64,000 nucleotides of DNA from Chitinophagaceae bacterium (GTDB taxonomy: Bacteria > Bacteroidota > Bacteroidia > Chitinophagales > Chitinophagaceae): the NCBI GenBank assembly GCA_016787085.1, contig JAEUVJ010000053.1:1-64000 (forward strand). The letters are read 5' to 3'. Below are positions 35,382-45,514 of the stretch, one piece after another. Both the position numbers and the translations under genes were made by a program. Each line of letters starts with the position of its first letter. Positions within the stretch are counted from its first letter, which is position 1. The notes under the pieces are model-generated. The model did no database searches and was not told the origin of the DNA. It was given only the letters and a program-made list of their open reading frames with translations.

Positions 35382-35831
35382 TTACCGCTGGAGTTCCAGT
35401 TGGAATTTGATATCACGGCCACCGCCTGAAATGACCGCTTCGGCTTTACCGTCACTGGTAATCGTGTATTTAATATGTGTGGGAAAGTCGTGTGCTGTAT
35501 TCTCGCAGGAGAAGCCGCTTTTATCTGCCTGTGTGATCTTATAGGCAACCGGTTTATTATTCTGCGGCACATCGGCTACATAGTAGAAGATGCCTTCTCT
35601 TTTCTCAATGCTTATTTTTTCGACGATCGTGGTATCCCCATCTTTAATGCGATAGGTTTGTGCTGTCAGCGAGTTTCCGTCTGCAGCTACCTTCCACGCT
35701 TCATACCGCTCTCTTCCTGCATATTTCCATTTTCCTGCCAGCCATTTAAACGTGTCAATGGACATGTTCTGTGCATAGAGGCCATCGGTGTTATAAAAAA
35801 AGGCGGTTAGCAGGAGAAGTATAATTTTCAT
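35382..35831 (-). CDS. DUF6265-like exported protein
   Basis: Protein of 149 aa. Signal peptide MKIILLLLTAFFYNTDGLYA, then a lipocalin-like small beta domain: IDTFKWLAGKWKYAGRERYEAW opens as in DUF6265, and AHDFPTHIKYTITSDGKAEAVISG closes it. The motif ENTAHDFP is typical of the family. Function unknown. It lies 62 bases downstream of an AraC-family gene on the same strand, so co-transcription is possible. Confidence 0.85.
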   Translation of the reverse strand: MKIILLLLTAFFYNTDGLYAQNMSIDTFKWLAGKWKYAGRERYEAWKVAADGNSLTAQTYRIKDGDTTIVEKISIEKREGIFYYVADVPQNNKPVAYKITQADKSGFSCENTAHDFPTHIKYTITSDGKAEAVISGGGRDIKFQLELQR

Positions 35832-35893
35832 TTGTATTATTTTTTGCTAAAGTAAAGTTGTACAGGGGATCAAAATTGTAAAATTGCGACAGG

Positions 35894-36709
35894 TCATTCG
35901 GCTGAAGCAAATAAAGCCGCGAACCGAAGGTTACCTGCAAAAAACGATTTCGGACTTGTGCCTGTAAACTCTTTAAAGTCTTTGATAAAATGTGCCTGGT
36001 CATAATACCCGTTTTCGTAGGCCAGCGCCGTGAGACTGGCACATTTATTTTCTTCCAGCATTTTTACGGCGGCCTGCAGTCGTACAGCTCTTGAAAGTTG
36101 CTTGGGACTCATACCTACAGCGGTGGCAAATTTTCTCTCGATAATGCGTCGGTTCAGGCTCATCTTGCTGGCGAGATCAGCAACCGGTATCTGTCCCTGC
36201 GACTGAAAGATCGCATCCACACAACTTTTGGTGATGTTGTCAATGGTTCCGGGGTCGGCAAGCATGGACAGAAGAAAATGCTCCATCATTTCTATCCGTT
36301 GCAGGTTATTATCCGCAGCCAGTATTTGTTTTTCGAGTGTAATTCCTTTTTCACCAAACAATGACCCTATACCGATAGCTTTATCTTCCAGCGATGAGAC
36401 GGGTATATTCAAAAAAGGAGATAACCCTTCAGGATGGAAACGGGCTGATATGATACCGCTTATGCCGGTAGGCTCTATTTCGATATACTGGGTGATCTGG
36501 CCAAAAACAAAACTCCTGGGCTGAATGATGAAGGAGCCATCATTAAAATATTGTCTGTAAAGATCGCCGTAGTGAAAGATCATTTCCATACATCCATCAG
36601 GTAATACCCGCTGGCGGATCCGTTCTTCCGTGCCATCATCGTCCAATGACCAGAAGCATTTTACAAAGGGCAGTAAATCTGGGGAAGGATCATAAACCTG
36701 GTAATTCAT
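35894..36709 (-). CDS. AraC-family transcriptional regulator
   Basis: Protein of 271 aa. The N-terminal domain (about 1-150; VLPDGCMEMIFHYGD, FVFGQITQYIEIEPTG) is the DUF6597-type sensing domain. The C-terminal AraC helix-turn-helix pair runs from about 165 to 260 with VADLASKMSLNRRIIERKF and the second helix region ASLTALAYENGYYDQAHFIKDFK, then GTSPKSF. It regulates unknown genes; the adjacent DUF6265 gene is on the same strand downstream. Confidence 0.93.
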   Translation of the reverse strand: MNYQVYDPSPDLLPFVKCFWSLDDDGTEERIRQRVLPDGCMEMIFHYGDLYRQYFNDGSFIIQPRSFVFGQITQYIEIEPTGISGIISARFHPEGLSPFLNIPVSSLEDKAIGIGSLFGEKGITLEKQILAADNNLQRIEMMEHFLLSMLADPGTIDNITKSCVDAIFQSQGQIPVADLASKMSLNRRIIERKFATAVGMSPKQLSRAVRLQAAVKMLEENKCASLTALAYENGYYDQAHFIKDFKEFTGTSPKSFFAGNLRFAALFASAE

Positions 36710-36774
36710 CTGTATATACAGGCATAGTACTAACCTGTAGTTTAAAGTTATGGCTTGTGATCAGTCCGGAGAAA

Positions 36775-37035
36775 TCAATTTGCGTTTCCTGCATCCATCC
36801 GCCGGCCGATGAGGTAGCCCGCAAGCCCGCCGGCGATAAGCCCCGCTGCTGCCCATATAAGAGAAGTGCCACCGGCAAAATAACCGAGAAGCAATCCTGC
36901 TATGGCGCCACCAAATGTAAATACGCCGGCAGCAGAGGCTTTGCTTTTTGCTTTAACGGAAGCAGTGCTGTTGTGGCTGTGCTTGAATTGCTGCACATGC
37001 GTTTTATGTTTCTTGCGATGATGAGGCCTGGCCAT
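36775..37035 (-). CDS. small membrane protein with basic N-terminus
   Basis: Protein of 86 aa. A His/Lys-rich N-terminus (MARPHHRKKHKTHVQQFKHS) is followed by two Gly/Ala-rich hydrophobic helices (about 36-53 and 57-76) with glycine-zipper spacing (AGLIAGGLAGYLIG). Such small proteins occur widely in Bacteroidota without known function. Start at the ATG after a T-rich stretch. Confidence 0.7.
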   Translation of the reverse strand: MARPHHRKKHKTHVQQFKHSHNSTASVKAKSKASAAGVFTFGGAIAGLLLGYFAGGTSLIWAAAGLIAGGLAGYLIGRRMDAGNAN

Positions 37036-37230
37036 TTTTTTTCTTTGAAATTACAAAACGTCTGCACATTTCAGGCACGGTTGACGAAAATCAGTCATTA
37101 CTTCATACTATTTCATGCTGCCTGCTGAGGCGGCTCATCCGTAAAATCCTCAATTCGTTCATGCTGATGTTTGCATCGGGTCTGCATCGCCTTTTCTTTG
37201 TGCAGCAATACCATTAAACCTTATCATTTT

Positions 37231-37902
37231 ATGAAAAAGATATTCTTATCAGTAACAGCGTTGGTCATCTCGGTGGCTGGTTTTTCACAACTATCTTTCG
37301 GTCTCCACGGTACGGGTACATTGGCCGATGCGCAGGTAAAAAATGAAAATGATTTCAACTACAAAAGGAAAATGAGGGCGATGCCGGGTGCAGGAATTGA
37401 TGTGCAATATACGTTCAGCAAGCATTTTGCTGTACGCACCGGTGTAAACTATGTGCAGAATGGCGTCACGCTGAAAACCACGGTGGATGAAACAGTGAAC
37501 ATGCAGTTGAAAATTGAGAATAATCTGAATTACATCCAGGTTCCGGTGAATGTTTTATACACCATACCTGTCTCCCGTATGCAGTTCTACGCCGGTGGTG
37601 GCGGGTTTGTGAACTATGGCGTGAGCGGAAAATCAAAAGCAAGACTTAGTTATACCATGCCCGACGGACATGAAGCGGTAATTGTAGAAGAAGCAGATGC
37701 ATTCAAAAAAGAAGAAGAAGGAGGGATGGGGTTAAAAAAGACCGATTTTGGGGCCAGTGTGCTGGCAGGGCTCCGCTTAGGCAATGGATTGTTTATCCAT
37801 ATCGGTTACCAGTTGAGTTTGGCGGATATTGATCAGAGCGGGGATGATGCAAAGTATAAGAACAGGAATGCACAATTCACGATCGGATATTTTTTCAAAT
37901 AA
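37231..37902 (+). CDS. outer membrane beta-barrel protein (porin-like family)
   Basis: Protein of 223 aa from the ATG at 37231, which begins the signal peptide MKKIFLSVTALVISVAGFSQ; the longer frame from 37171 is rejected. The barrel has alternating strands as in the OMP_b-brl_2 family of about 200 residues (LSFGLHGTGTLADAQVK, AVRTGVNYVQNGVTLK, LNYIQVPVNVLYTIP, FYAGGGGFVNYG) and ends RNAQFTIGYFFK. Function unknown. A terminator follows. Confidence 0.87.
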   Translation: MKKIFLSVTALVISVAGFSQLSFGLHGTGTLADAQVKNENDFNYKRKMRAMPGAGIDVQYTFSKHFAVRTGVNYVQNGVTLKTTVDETVNMQLKIENNLNYIQVPVNVLYTIPVSRMQFYAGGGGFVNYGVSGKSKARLSYTMPDGHEAVIVEEADAFKKEEEGGMGLKKTDFGASVLAGLRLGNGLFIHIGYQLSLADIDQSGDDAKYKNRNAQFTIGYFFK

Positions 37903-37926
37903 AAGGCAGGCAATCAGTATGTGTGG

Positions 37927-37958
37927 AAGAGCATCCCGTAAGATGCTCTTATTTTTTT
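37927..37958 (+). terminator. Rho-independent terminator
   Basis: Nine-bp stem AAGAGCATC / GATGCTCTT, six-base loop, then ATTTTTTT. It ends the beta-barrel protein transcript and overlaps the 3' end of the convergent SDR gene. Confidence 0.85.
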
Positions 37959-38721
37959 ATCCATTGATACCGCCGCTGACCTCTATCCGCTGCCCATTGA
38001 TCCATCTGGCGTCATCTGTACAAAGGAAAGCCACCACGCCGCCGATATCATCAGTATTTCCTACTCTTCCCAAAGGCGACAATGAACTTAGTCTCGCTTT
38101 CATTTCAGGATTGTTACGAATAGCGGCGCTGTTAAAATCTGTTTCTACAGGGCCCGGTGCTACCACATTGGCGCCGATCCCTTTTGGCCCTAATTCTTTT
38201 GCGAGGTATTTAGTGAATACTTCAATAGCCCCCTTCATGGATGCATAGACAGAATATCCCGGGTTACTAAAGCGGGTGGTACCGGTAGAGATATTGATGA
38301 TCCGCCCGCCGGCATTGATCATCGGTACGCATTTCTGCGTCAGGAAATACACACCTTTAAAATGTACGTTCAGGAAATCAGTGAAAAGCTCTTCGGTTAC
38401 TTTTTCAAACGGCACTGTGGCGCCCATACCGGCATTATTGATAAGAAAATCGAAAGAAGAGGTTTGCCATTTTGACTGCAACGTGGCTGAAACCTTTTTC
38501 ACAAATTCATCAAGTGAGCTGAAATCTGACATATCCAGTTGAATGGCTGCAGCCTTTCGCCCTGCTTTGCCGATTTCCATTATGGTATTATTGGCTTCAG
38601 CCTCATTGTTTCGGTAAGTAAGGATGATATCTATCCCCTTTTTAGCCATATGGATGGCCATATCCCTTCCCAGGCCACGGCTTCCGCCTGTGACCAATGC
38701 GATCTTTGTTGGTATTGTCAT
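37957..38721 (-). CDS. short-chain dehydrogenase/reductase (SDR)
   Basis: Protein of 254 aa, classical SDR. NAD(P) motif TGGSRGLG at 10-17, NNAG in the middle, catalytic Ser in NISTGTT and Tyr/Lys in YASMK. The C-terminus GQRIEVSGGING is usual for this group. The Arg in the Rossmann loop and YRN after beta2 favour NADP. Substrate unknown. It lies 107 bases downstream of a short AraC-type gene on the same strand, which may regulate it. Confidence 0.93.
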   Translation of the reverse strand: MTIPTKIALVTGGSRGLGRDMAIHMAKKGIDIILTYRNNEAEANNTIMEIGKAGRKAAAIQLDMSDFSSLDEFVKKVSATLQSKWQTSSFDFLINNAGMGATVPFEKVTEELFTDFLNVHFKGVYFLTQKCVPMINAGGRIINISTGTTRFSNPGYSVYASMKGAIEVFTKYLAKELGPKGIGANVVAPGPVETDFNSAAIRNNPEMKARLSSLSPLGRVGNTDDIGGVVAFLCTDDARWINGQRIEVSGGING

Positions 38722-38828
38722 ATTGAGTTTTTGATTTAATAACTGAAAAGCAAAGTTCGCAGTGCCCGGTGACGAAAAATGGTGACTGTTTCAGAAGAAA
38801 TGGTGAGAGTTTCAGATTTATGGTCTGC

Positions 38829-39206
38829 TTACCTGCTCTGGTTCCGGAATTTTTTAGGTGTCATGCCGGTATAGGCCTTGAAAAACTTGGTAAAATTAGA
38901 GGGGTCATAAGTAAGCTGCGATGCTATTTGCGAGATGGAAAGCGTGGTGTCAAGCAATAGCTCTTTGGATATTTTCAAAAGTCTTTCTTCATAATGGTCG
39001 CAGGTGGACCGTCCTGTCACTTCTTTGATCGTATTGCTCAGGTGACCGGGGTGAACATGCAATAAACCGGCAAAATCCCTTATTTCCAGGGTTCTTTCCG
39101 TTTTGCCCGCTTTCAGGTCGGCAATATGTTTATCCAGTTCAGCAATGTACTGCTGAACGATCTCTTTTTTTCGTCCTGCAAAGACTGGGACTGAAACTTC
39201 ACTCAT
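38829..39206 (-). CDS. short AraC-type helix-turn-helix regulator
   Basis: Protein of 125 aa from MSEVSVPVF at 39206; an ATG three codons earlier is possible. It is only a DNA-binding module: EIRDFAGLLHVHPGHLSNTIKE is the first HTH and LSISQIASQLTYDPSNFTKF the second, followed by GMTPKKFR. The usual sensing domain is absent. It precedes the SDR gene on the same strand. Regulators of this size often control an adjacent reductase or oxidoreductase gene. Confidence 0.87.
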   Translation of the reverse strand: MSEVSVPVFAGRKKEIVQQYIAELDKHIADLKAGKTERTLEIRDFAGLLHVHPGHLSNTIKEVTGRSTCDHYEERLLKISKELLLDTTLSISQIASQLTYDPSNFTKFFKAYTGMTPKKFRNQSR

Positions 39207-39278
39207 AGGTGGCATAAAATTAAATGATTATTGCTGTAACAACCGGAGGAAGTATTGGTTTGATTAAAATCAGGGAAA

Positions 39279-39295
39279 ATGACCCTGAAGGTCAT
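39279..39295. promoter_or_regulatory. dyad in the gap between the AraC-type gene and the K+ channel gene
   Basis: ATGACC and GGTCAT separated by five bases. It lies between divergent genes and could be an operator for the AraC-type regulator. Only one copy is seen, so the call is weak. Confidence 0.3.
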
Positions 39296-39341
39296 GTATG
39301 AATAGCCTTCCCTTTTTTAGTATTGATATTGTATTCCTGTC

Positions 39342-40334
39342 ATGCGCTGGTTCAGACAACTGGTATATTTTAAAGCACTGATCGTTCCGCTGATCCTGTT
39401 CCTTATTTTATTATTGATAGGGACGGCAGGCTATATGATTATTGAGAGATACTCCCTGATTGAGGCATTCTACATGACAGTAATAACGGTCGCCACTGTC
39501 GGTTACATGGAAGTTCACCCGTTGTCTGAAACCGGAAGGATATTTACAGTTGTTATTATTCTGATCAACATTATTGCATTCTCTTTTTTTCTTACTTACA
39601 TCACCCGTTACTTACTGGACGGAGAATTGCTTCGCCAATATAAAAGATTGAAAATGGAAAATGAAATTCATCATCTCAGCAGCCATGTGATCGTTTGCGG
39701 GTTTGGCCGCAACGGATCTGAATGCGCCCAGGTGCTTCACGAGAACAGGATACCGTTTGTTGTACTGGAAGAAAAGCATGACCTGCCGCCGAATCTTCCT
39801 TTCCATGTGAAATATTTCATTAAAGGAGATGCCACGAAGGATGAGATATTGAAGGAAGCCGGTATTGAGAGGGCAAGGGCGATCATTTGTACAATGCCCA
39901 TTGATGCGGATAACCTGTTTACAGTGATAACAGCCCGTCAGCTTAATGCCGGTATTACGATCATCAGCAGGGCCTCACAGGATAATAGTGTGGTCAAGCT
40001 AAAAGTAGGAGGGGCCAATAATGTGATCATGCCTGATAAGATCGGCGGTGCTCATATGGCTACGCTGGTGATGAATCCGGATGTACTTGAAATGCTTTCC
40101 CTGATGACTACGAGAAATACGCCTGAGTTCAAAGTGTCGGAAATCATGGCAACAAGAACGGTTTCGCTTGGTGAACTGGAGCTCTGGAAAAGCTCCGGAT
40201 GTACATTGTTAGGCGTCAAAAGCAATAACAGCTATAAACTTAACCCGGCTCCTGATTATTATCTGAAGCCAGGCGAAAGGCTGATCGTTATGGGCAGCGA
40301 GGAGCAGATAAAACTGGCTTCCAAAACGGTGTGA
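39342..40334 (+). CDS. potassium channel with RCK (TrkA) domains
   Basis: Protein of 330 aa. Two membrane helices (about 11-33 and 67-89) flank a pore loop with filter TVGYME (52-57); the third Gly of the usual TVGYGD is Met here. An RCK_N Rossmann domain follows (VIVCGFGRNGSECAQVL, 116-132; ligand acid in VVLEE) and an RCK_C domain at the end (PDYYLKPGERLIVMGSEEQI). The protein is an inner-membrane K+ channel gated by nucleotide or calcium in relatives. Monocistronic. Confidence 0.88.
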   Translation: MRWFRQLVYFKALIVPLILFLILLLIGTAGYMIIERYSLIEAFYMTVITVATVGYMEVHPLSETGRIFTVVIILINIIAFSFFLTYITRYLLDGELLRQYKRLKMENEIHHLSSHVIVCGFGRNGSECAQVLHENRIPFVVLEEKHDLPPNLPFHVKYFIKGDATKDEILKEAGIERARAIICTMPIDADNLFTVITARQLNAGITIISRASQDNSVVKLKVGGANNVIMPDKIGGAHMATLVMNPDVLEMLSLMTTRNTPEFKVSEIMATRTVSLGELELWKSSGCTLLGVKSNNSYKLNPAPDYYLKPGERLIVMGSEEQIKLASKTV

Positions 40335-40428
40335 TTTGACTAAAATCCGGTAAACAAATGACAGTAATATTCAATACCAGTGATGATGTAAAACAATCCG
40401 GGCTTTTGGTACAAACTGAGTATTTTCG

Positions 40429-42390
40429 TTGTCTATTAAAGAAAATTTTGTGACCCTGTTTGCCCGATTTGCAGTGATTTTATTGACTTTATCCGGTTTA
40501 CCCGCCGTCATCCATGCCCAGCTTTGCCAGGGTAGCCTGGGCGATCCGCTTGTAAATATCACTTTTGGCGCTGGTACCAATCCCGGGCCGCAACTAACTG
40601 CCGCCACAACCTCATATCAATTTGTTTCCACCGACTGCCCCGGCGATGGCTTTTATACCGTAAGAAGTAATACGGCAAATTGTTTTGGCAGTAGCTGGCA
40701 TAATCTCGCTACTGATCATACCGGTGATCCAAATGGATATTTTATGCTGGTAAATGCCTCATTTCAACCGAGTGCATTTTACCTGGATACGGTAAAAGGA
40801 TTATGCAGCGGAACCACCTATGAGTTTGCTGCCTGGGTGGTCAATGTGCTCAAATCAAGTGCCTGTAATGCCAATGGTATTCAGCCAAACCTAACGTTCA
40901 CTATCGAACGGACAGATGGTTCAGTTATTCAAACATACAGTACGGGAAATATTTCCAATCAATCTTCACCAGTCTGGCAACAATGGGGTTTTTTCTTCGC
41001 TACACCGGTCGGTGTTTCCGACATTGTCTTACGCATCTTTAATAATTCTCCCGGCGGCTGCGGTAATGACCTGGCTTTGGATGATATTACTTTCCGCCCA
41101 TGCGGACCCCAGCTTACCTCTTCTATTACCGGCAATAGTTCTCCTGCTGTCAATCTCTGTGAAGGCACAGGAGGATCTTTTACATTTAATGGCGCTTTGT
41201 CTGCCGGGTTCAATAACCCTTCTTTACAATGGCAACAAAGTTTGAATGGGGGAGCCTGGACAGATATTCCGGGTGCTACTGCTACTTCTTATTCAACCAC
41301 CTTTCCTGCCAATACAGCGCCGGCTATCTATTCATTTCGTCTTTCGGCAGCAGAGGCTGGCAATATGAGTTCCGCCAAATGCCGTGTCGCTTCACCGGCA
41401 CTGACAATTACCATAGCTGCTAACCCAGTGACGAATGCAGCAACCAATTCTCCGCTATGCGAGAACGAAACACTTACTCTTACGGCCGGAGGCGGCACTA
41501 TTTACCAATGGAGCGGGATAAACGGGCTGGTGGGAATGGGCAGCAGCATTTCTGTTAATAATGTGCAGGTGGCCCAATCAGGAAAATATTATGTTCTTGT
41601 TACGAATGCGGCCGGGTGCACACATCTTGATTCAGTCATGGTTACGGTGAATGCAAATCCTGTAGCTTCTGTTTCATTTACGGATGCCGCTATTTGTGAA
41701 GGCGACATGATACAACTACAAAGCAATGGTGGCGGTACATATCAGTGGCAACCTGCTAATGGGCTTTCATCGGCTGTTGTTGCTGATCCTGTCGCTTCTC
41801 CGGCTGATACGATTGATTACAGCGTGGTCGTGACAAACCAGTTTTCGTGCAGGGATACAGCATGGGTCACAGTCAATGTGATAGAAAGACCTGAAGCCGA
41901 TGCCGGACCGGATAAGTATATTATCAAGAACAACAGCGTACAACTGCCAGGGTCGGCTACCGGGCAGAATGTTTCGTATAGCTGGTCACCGGCAGTGTTC
42001 ATTAATGATATCACTTCCCTGCAGCCCGTAGTAACGCCGCCGCATGACACCACTTATGTGCTTACGGTCATATCAGAAGAAGGCTGTGGTACTGCTGTTG
42101 ATTCTGTGCATGTATTTGTATATGCCGATGTGTATGTTCCGACCGCTTTTACCCCCAATAATGACGGGAAAAATGATACATGGTTTATACCGGCGCTGAC
42201 AGCTTATTCTGTCTATACTGTTTCCGTGTATAACCGGTATGGAGAACTTATCTTTCATATCAAAAATGCCAACGTACCCTGGGATGGAACATACAAAGGC
42301 GCTTCTCAGCCAGCCGGGGCCTATGTGTACGTGGTGGAATTAAAGGATGAGAAAAGACTATTGAAAGGGATACTGATGATCGTCAGGTAA
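40429..42390 (+). CDS. T9SS type B sorting domain protein with PKD/Ig-like domains
   Basis: Protein of up to 653 aa. No ATG fits: the start may be the TTG at 40429 or the GTG at 40450, the latter giving the neat signal peptide MTLFARFAVILLTLSGLPAV. A jelly-roll N-terminal domain (about 25-230, with LALDDITFRPCGPQ) is followed by Ig-like repeats with conserved CEG/CEN motifs. The C-terminus (VYVPTAFTPNNDGKNDTWFI to LKGILMIVR) is the CHU_C gliding-associated domain that targets proteins to type IX secretion and the cell surface. Role: adhesin-like or glycan-binding surface protein. Confidence 0.85.
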   Translation: MSIKENFVTLFARFAVILLTLSGLPAVIHAQLCQGSLGDPLVNITFGAGTNPGPQLTAATTSYQFVSTDCPGDGFYTVRSNTANCFGSSWHNLATDHTGDPNGYFMLVNASFQPSAFYLDTVKGLCSGTTYEFAAWVVNVLKSSACNANGIQPNLTFTIERTDGSVIQTYSTGNISNQSSPVWQQWGFFFATPVGVSDIVLRIFNNSPGGCGNDLALDDITFRPCGPQLTSSITGNSSPAVNLCEGTGGSFTFNGALSAGFNNPSLQWQQSLNGGAWTDIPGATATSYSTTFPANTAPAIYSFRLSAAEAGNMSSAKCRVASPALTITIAANPVTNAATNSPLCENETLTLTAGGGTIYQWSGINGLVGMGSSISVNNVQVAQSGKYYVLVTNAAGCTHLDSVMVTVNANPVASVSFTDAAICEGDMIQLQSNGGGTYQWQPANGLSSAVVADPVASPADTIDYSVVVTNQFSCRDTAWVTVNVIERPEADAGPDKYIIKNNSVQLPGSATGQNVSYSWSPAVFINDITSLQPVVTPPHDTTYVLTVISEEGCGTAVDSVHVFVYADVYVPTAFTPNNDGKNDTWFIPALTAYSVYTVSVYNRYGELIFHIKNANVPWDGTYKGASQPAGAYVYVVELKDEKRLLKGILMIVR

Positions 42391-42395
42391 TGTTT

Positions 42396-43937
42396 TTATA
42401 GCGGTATATTCCCGTGTTTCTTCCGGGGTCTTTTAGCTACTTTGTTCTCCAGCATCGCAAAGGCTTTGATCAGTTTTTTCCGGGTCTCTTTTGGCTCTAT
42501 CACTTCATCAATGAACCCTCTTTCTGCTGCGGTGTAAGGATTGGCAAACAGGTCTGCATACTCTGCTTCTTTCTCTGATAATTTTTTGGCCGGGTCAGGT
42601 GCTGCTGCGATCTCGTTCTTAAAGATAATTTCGCTGGCGCCTTTGGCTCCCATCACAGCGATCTCTGCAGTAGGCCATGCATAATTCATATCCGCGCCGA
42701 TATGCTTGGAGTTCATCACGTCGTATGCGCCGCCGTATGCCTTGCGGGTGATAACCGTGCAGCGGGGAACCGTTGCCTCACTCAGTGCATACAATAACTT
42801 CGCTCCATTGGTGATAATGCCATTCCACTCCTGGTCGGTACCGGGGAGAAAACCTGGCACATCCACTAATACTAAAAGAGGGATATTAAAGCAATCGCAA
42901 AAGCGGGTAAACCTTGCGCCTTTCTTGGAACTATCAATATCCAATACACCGGCAAGGCTCATCGGCTGGTTGGCTACAATACCGAGGCTTCTTCCGGCCA
43001 GCCTGGCAAAACCTACCACGATATTGTCTGCATAGTCCTTATGTATCTCAAAAAAAGAATCAGGGTCGCATATCCCGGCTATCACGGCTCGTATGTCATA
43101 CGGCTGGTTCGCACTGGCGGGAACAATGGTTTCAAGTATGTCTCTTGTTTCATCACCGAGTGGATAGGGTATCTTAGGCAAAACATCTTCGCAGTTCTGC
43201 GGCATATAACTAAGCAGTTTTTTCACCTGTAAAATGCAATCCATATCGTTCACTGCGGTAAGATGTGTTACGCCTGATTTGGTAGAGTGGGTGGAGGCGC
43301 CCCCCAGTTCCTCAGAAGTTACTTCTTCATTGGTGACCGTCTTTACTACATTGGGACCTGTCACAAACATATAACTGGTATTTTCCACCATGATCGTAAA
43401 ATCGGTCATGGCAGGTGAATACACAGCGCCACCGGCGCAGGGACCCATGATGGCTGATATTTGCGGAATAACACCCGATGCCTGTACATTGCGATAAAAT
43501 ATATCTGCATAACCTCCTAATGATCTTACCCCTTCCTGTATCCTGGCACCACCCGAGTCGTTGAGCCCGACCAGGGGAGCACCGGCTTTCATGGCCAGGT
43601 CCATAATGCGGCAGATCTTCTCTGCATGTGTTTCAGATAAGGAGCCGCCGAATACCGTAAAGTCCTGTGCAAATACATATACGAGCCTTTCATTCACGGT
43701 GCCGTAGCCGGTTATTACTCCATCGCCATAATATTTCTGATCCTCCATTCCGAACTCTCTCGTGCGATGTGTAACGAGTGCACCGATCTCTTCAAACGAG
43801 CCCGGGTCCATTAATAACCCGACACGTTCTCTTGCGGTGAGTTTTCCTTTTTTATGCTGGGCTTTTATTCTCTCTGCACCACCTCCCAGTTTTCCTTCTC
43901 CGGTCTTTTCCTTTAGTATGTCGGCTTTTGACTTCAT
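42396..43937 (-). CDS. pccB: acyl-CoA (propionyl-CoA) carboxylase carboxyltransferase subunit
   Basis: Protein of 513 aa from [11 protein letters not shown] at 43937; the longer frame from 44024 would overlap the biotin carboxylase gene. It carries out the transfer of carboxyl from carboxybiotin to an acyl-CoA. Family motifs: [42 protein letters not shown] (acyl-CoA site), [12 protein letters not shown] and VDVPGFLPG. The size and single-chain carboxyltransferase layout fit propionyl-CoA carboxylase rather than the split AccA/AccD pair. It is last in the leftward cluster carrier-biotin carboxylase-carboxyltransferase. Substrate choice is inferred. Confidence 0.93.
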   Translation of the reverse strand: MKSKADILKEKTGEGKLGGGAERIKAQHKKGKLTARERVGLLMDPGSFEEIGALVTHRTREFGMEDQKYYGDGVITGYGTVNERLVYVFAQDFTVFGGSLSETHAEKICRIMDLAMKAGAPLVGLNDSGGARIQEGVRSLGGYADIFYRNVQASGVIPQISAIMGPCAGGAVYSPAMTDFTIMVENTSYMFVTGPNVVKTVTNEEVTSEELGGASTHSTKSGVTHLTAVNDMDCILQVKKLLSYMPQNCEDVLPKIPYPLGDETRDILETIVPASANQPYDIRAVIAGICDPDSFFEIHKDYADNIVVGFARLAGRSLGIVANQPMSLAGVLDIDSSKKGARFTRFCDCFNIPLLVLVDVPGFLPGTDQEWNGIITNGAKLLYALSEATVPRCTVITRKAYGGAYDVMNSKHIGADMNYAWPTAEIAVMGAKGASEIIFKNEIAAAPDPAKKLSEKEAEYADLFANPYTAAERGFIDEVIEPKETRKKLIKAFAMLENKVAKRPRKKHGNIPL

Positions 43938-43980
43938 CTGTGTTGGTTTTATAGTAATTGCCTTTGCTGGTATTGGGTCT

Positions 43981-45456
43981 TCAATGAGCCAGCCTGCGTT
44001 TCCAACTGGTGGATTTATGTTCAACAGGGTTGAGCATTTTGCTTTTTTCTATCCAGAATTTCAGCGCCGCAATAGCTGCTATTTCTGCATTGGCTTTTTG
44101 TTTTTCCTTTATTTTTTCAGGAGTGTAATAGTTCTTGACAAAATGAGTATCAAAATTCCCGGAGAAGAAAGCCTCGTGTTCAAATACGAATGTCCCAAAG
44201 GGCAGGGTAGTAGCCACACCTTCGATCCTGTAGTCTTTGATGGCCTGCAGCATTTTCTGGATGGCCTCCGTTCTTGTTTTTCCGTGTACCACCAGTTTAG
44301 CGATCATCGGATCGTAATAAATAGGAATGGCCATGCCTTCTTCATAGCCATCATCCACCCGTATCCCTTCTCCGTGCGGTTTTTCATACCGCGTCAGTGT
44401 GCCAATGGAGGGCAGAAAATTATTCAGCGGATCCTCAGCATATATCCTGAGTTCAATGGCGTGGCCATTTAGTTTCATATCTTCCTGTGTAAAGCCGAGA
44501 GGCTGACCGGATGCGATCCTGATCTGTTGTTCTACAAGATCAAGCCCTGTGATCATTTCAGAAACGGGATGCTCTACCTGTAACCGGGTATTCATTTCCA
44601 GGAAATAAAAATTCATTTGATGATCCAGCAGGAACTCCACTGTGCCGGTACTAATATAGTTACAAGACTTCGCCACCATGACCGCCGCATCACCTATCAT
44701 TTTTCGCAGTTCGGGGGTGATGATGGCGGAAGGAGTTTCTTCCACTACTTTCTGATGGCGACGCTGAATGCTGCATTCCCTTTCAAATCCATGAATGACA
44801 TTGCCGAATTTATCAGCTACTACCTGCACCTCTATATGCCGGGGAGATGTAATATATTTTTCAATAAATACCGCCCCGTCCCCGAATGAGGATTTCGCCT
44901 CGCTGATCGCCCTTTCCATTTGTTCCTGCATATCCGCTGCTTTTTCCACTATCCTCATTCCTTTGCCGCCACCACCGGCCGATGCTTTGATCAGAACAGG
45001 GTAACCGATCCTGTTTGCCACCTCAATGGCTACATTTACATCATCCACCGCCCTGTCAATACCAGGTACCATCGGAATATTATACTTCTTTACGCTTTCC
45101 TTTGCTGCCAGCTTTGAACCCATGATCCGCATTGCTTCAGGACCGGGACCAATGAACGTGATGCCTGCATCTTCCACCATCTGTGCAAAATCTGCATTCT
45201 CACTCAGGAAACCATATCCCGGGTGAATACCGTCCACTCCCAATTGCTTTGCATACGCAATGATCTTTTCCCCGTTAAGGTAGGACTGGCCAGAAGGTGC
45301 GGGACCAAGACACACTGCTTCATCGGCAAATAGAACATGAGGCGACCGGCGGTCTGCTTCTGAATATACAGCCACTGACCTGAGTCCCATTTTTCGTATC
45401 GTACGCATGATGCGTAATGCGATCTCGCCGCGGTTGGCTACCAGTATCTTTTGCAT
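43981..45456 (-). CDS. accC: biotin carboxylase subunit of acyl-CoA carboxylase
   Basis: Protein of 491 aa. ATP-grasp biotin carboxylase: [14 protein letters not shown] at the N-terminus, [28 protein letters not shown] (ATP glycine loop), [18 protein letters not shown] (catalytic), and RIYAEDP. It carboxylates the biotin of the carrier protein encoded upstream. An extension after residue 445 ([21 protein letters not shown]) is longer than AccC and similar to carboxylases of propionyl-CoA type. It lies between the carrier and carboxyltransferase genes. Confidence 0.95.
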   Translation of the reverse strand: MQKILVANRGEIALRIMRTIRKMGLRSVAVYSEADRRSPHVLFADEAVCLGPAPSGQSYLNGEKIIAYAKQLGVDGIHPGYGFLSENADFAQMVEDAGITFIGPGPEAMRIMGSKLAAKESVKKYNIPMVPGIDRAVDDVNVAIEVANRIGYPVLIKASAGGGGKGMRIVEKAADMQEQMERAISEAKSSFGDGAVFIEKYITSPRHIEVQVVADKFGNVIHGFERECSIQRRHQKVVEETPSAIITPELRKMIGDAAVMVAKSCNYISTGTVEFLLDHQMNFYFLEMNTRLQVEHPVSEMITGLDLVEQQIRIASGQPLGFTQEDMKLNGHAIELRIYAEDPLNNFLPSIGTLTRYEKPHGEGIRVDDGYEEGMAIPIYYDPMIAKLVVHGKTRTEAIQKMLQAIKDYRIEGVATTLPFGTFVFEHEAFFSGNFDTHFVKNYYTPEKIKEKQKANAEIAAIAALKFWIEKSKMLNPVEHKSTSWKRRLAH

Positions 45457-45514
45457 TGTTAGTGTTTAAATGATCAGACAACCTGTATGGAATGAAAAAA
45501 AGCGTATAAAGAGT

